From Massilia sp. BJB1822 (GTDB taxonomy: Bacteria; Pseudomonadota; Gammaproteobacteria; Burkholderiales; Burkholderiaceae_D): a stretch of 64,000 nt of DNA. Both the position numbers and the translations under genes were made by a program. The notes beneath the pieces were generated by a model. It did not search any database and was not told the origin of the DNA. It saw nothing but the letters and a program-made list of their open reading frames with translations. Below, one piece after another: positions 62,506-64,000 of this stretch. Location of the stretch: contig NZ_JABWEB010000011.1 in assembly GCF_013369485.1 (NCBI RefSeq), positions 1 through 64,000 of the forward strand, read 5' to 3'. Numbering within the stretch: the first letter of the stretch is position 1; every line of letters starts with the position of its first letter.

Positions 62506-64000
62506 ATGAACCTGCTTAAATCCCTCGCCGCTGTCTCCAGCATGACCATGCTGTCCCGCGTTACCGGCCTCTTGCGCGAAAGCCTGTTTGCCCGCGCTTT
62601 TGGTGCCGGCGCTTACACCGACGCTTTCATTGTCGCCTTCCGCCTGCCGAATCTGCTGCGGCGGCTGTTTGCCGAGGGAGCCTTCTCGCAGGCTTTCGTG
62701 CCTATTTTATCCGAATACAAGAACCAACAAGGCGAAGAGGCCACGCGCACCCTGGCCGACCATGTGGCCAACAGCCTGGTGTGGGCCACCTTGCTGGTCA
62801 GCGCGCTGGGCATTCTCGGTGCGCCGCTCTTCGTCTACCTGATCGCCAATGGCCTGGAGAAGGACAAGCAAGCCTTCGACGCCGCCGTGTGGATGACGCG
62901 CCTGATGTTCCCCTATATCGCCTGCATGTCCTTTGTGGCGCTGGCCGGCGGCGTGCTGAATACCTGGCGCCAGTTCAAGATTCCGGCATTCACGCCGGTG
63001 CTGCTGAATCTGAGCTTCATCGCCTGCTCGCTGTTCCTGGCGCCCTACCTGGATAAGCCGATCTACGCGATGGCCATTGCCGTGATGATCGGCGGCCTGC
63101 TGCAGGTAGCCATCCAGATTCCGGCGCTGGTGAAGATCGGCATGCTGCCGCGCCTCTCGATCAATCCGGTGGGCGGCCTGAACGATCCCGGCGTGCGCCG
63201 CGTGCTGAAGAAAATGGGACCGGCGGTGTTTGCCGTGTCGGCCGCGCAAATCAGCCTGATGATCAATACCGCCATCGCCGCCGGCCTGCAGGCGGGCAGC
63301 ATCTCCTGGCTCTCCTATGCCGACCGCCTGATGGAATTCCCCACCGCCCTGCTGGGCGTGGCCCTGGGCACCATCCTGCTGCCCAGCCTTTCCAAGGCCA
63401 ATAGCGAGGGCGACAAGGAAGAATATTCGAATCTGCTGGACTGGGGCTTGCGCCTGACCTTCCTGCTGGCGATTCCGGCCGCCGTCGGCATGGCCATGCT
63501 GTCGCTGCCGCTGATCGCCACCCTGTTCCACTACGGCCAGTTCACGGACCAGGCGGCCGTGATGTCGGCGCGCCCGCTGATCGCGTATAGCGTAGGCCTG
63601 ATCGGCATCATACTGGTCAAGACGCTGGCGCCGGCCTTTTACGCGCAGCAGGACATCCGCACCCCGGTGCGCATTGCCGTCGGCGTGCTGATTGCCGTGC
63701 AGCTGATGAACCTGATTTTTGTGCCGCAGCTGGCGGTGGCCGGACTGGCCCTGTCCATCGGCCTGGGCGCCTGCATCAATGCCGGCTTCCTCTACACCGG
63801 CCTGCGCAAGCGCAAGATCTATCTGCCCAAGCCGGGCTGGGGCAAGTTCTTCTTCAAGCTGCTGGTCGCGGTCAGCGCCATGGGCGCCGTGGCCTGGCTT
63901 GGCGCCACGCAGATTGAATGGCTGGCGATGCGCGCCACGCCCTTGCTGCGCGGCGGCGTGCTGTTTGCGGTGATCGGCGCCTGCGCCATGGTCTATTTCG
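62506..64000 (+). CDS. murJ: Lipid II flippase MurJ (partial, cut by window end)
   Basis: At least 498 codons of a 14-helix MOP-superfamily flippase that moves lipid II across the inner membrane. It begins MNLLKSLAAVSSMTMLSRVT, with GLLRESLFARAFGAG and RLPNLLRRLFAEGAFSQAFVP, the MurJ signatures including key Arg residues. The frame is open to the window edge, missing only the C-terminus. There is no Shine-Dalgarno; a TATAAT sits 9-14 bases before the ATG, so a leaderless transcript is possible. Confidence 0.95.
   Translation, partial: MNLLKSLAAVSSMTMLSRVTGLLRESLFARAFGAGAYTDAFIVAFRLPNLLRRLFAEGAFSQAFVPILSEYKNQQGEEATRTLADHVANSLVWATLLVSALGILGAPLFVYLIANGLEKDKQAFDAAVWMTRLMFPYIACMSFVALAGGVLNTWRQFKIPAFTPVLLNLSFIACSLFLAPYLDKPIYAMAIAVMIGGLLQVAIQIPALVKIGMLPRLSINPVGGLNDPGVRRVLKKMGPAVFAVSAAQISLMINTAIAAGLQAGSISWLSYADRLMEFPTALLGVALGTILLPSLSKANSEGDKEEYSNLLDWGLRLTFLLAIPAAVGMAMLSLPLIATLFHYGQFTDQAAVMSARPLIAYSVGLIGIILVKTLAPAFYAQQDIRTPVRIAVGVLIAVQLMNLIFVPQLAVAGLALSIGLGACINAGFLYTGLRKRKIYLPKPGWGKFFFKLLVAVSAMGAVAWLGATQIEWLAMRATPLLRGGVLFAVIGACAMVYF

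Overview
The window looks like chromosome of a high-GC betaproteobacterium of the Oxalobacteraceae type (Massilia, Duganella or Janthinobacterium-like). This is an inference from the gene content: a betaproteobacterial porin ending in Phe, a CysB-controlled sulfate assimilation operon, a prpB-prpC-acnD-prpF methylcitrate operon with a sigma-54 activator PrpR, clpS-clpA next to a cold-shock gene, and strong G/C preference at third codon positions. No rRNA or tRNA gene was seen.

Chromosomal part, left (1-45 kb). Two LytS/LytTR two-component pairs (296-2450 and 32147-33936) and a NarX-type kinase open the window, followed by a porin and a methyltransferase. cysB diverges from a sulfur operon cysI-DUF934-cysH-cysD-cysN-cobA (6.3-12.4 kb) that makes sulfide and the siroheme it needs. 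Next come two tandem paralogous helical-repeat proteins, a CbiX-like chelatase, lptG/lptF (LPS export), pepA, xthA, and a multi-PAS GGDEF/EAL protein. Then come the propionate operon with its divergent activator, a tricorn-like protease, clpA/clpS, a cold-shock gene, a citrate synthase fused to a helix-turn-helix, an MFS exporter and two GNAT acetyltransferases. Just before the island sits an mqsRA locus whose toxin gene mqsR is wrecked while the antitoxin mqsA is intact.

Integrated element (45111-58940, 13.8 kb). A 17-bp sequence that is the last codons and stop of icd occurs both at the end of icd (58924-58940) and at 45111-45127. Between the copies lies a P4-like satellite or integrative element with these parts: a tyrosine integrase beside icd, AlpA, a PriCT/Toprim/DUF927 primase-helicase, an Ogr/Delta zinc-finger late activator, a coiled-coil protein beside it, a cluster of nine GTGTTC/GAACAC hexamers that may be the replication origin, and a C4/CI-like structured RNA inside the leader of the primase operon. 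It also carries an HTH-ParA-like regulator and a lower-GC cargo block (52.8-57.4 kb). The cargo holds a membrane protein with polyproline tail modules, an unknown 353-aa protein, zinc-ribbon proteins, a transglutaminase-like cysteine protease and a DUF6650-like partner. The element also brings its own copy of the icd terminator. I see no virion structural, packaging or lysis genes, so it probably depends on a helper phage. The cargo is a good place to look for an undescribed anti-phage system.

Chromosomal part, right (58.9-64 kb). icd itself stays intact. It is followed by rluE, a secreted Ala/Ser-rich peptide, a DUF192 protein, rpsT and the start of murJ, which runs off the window.
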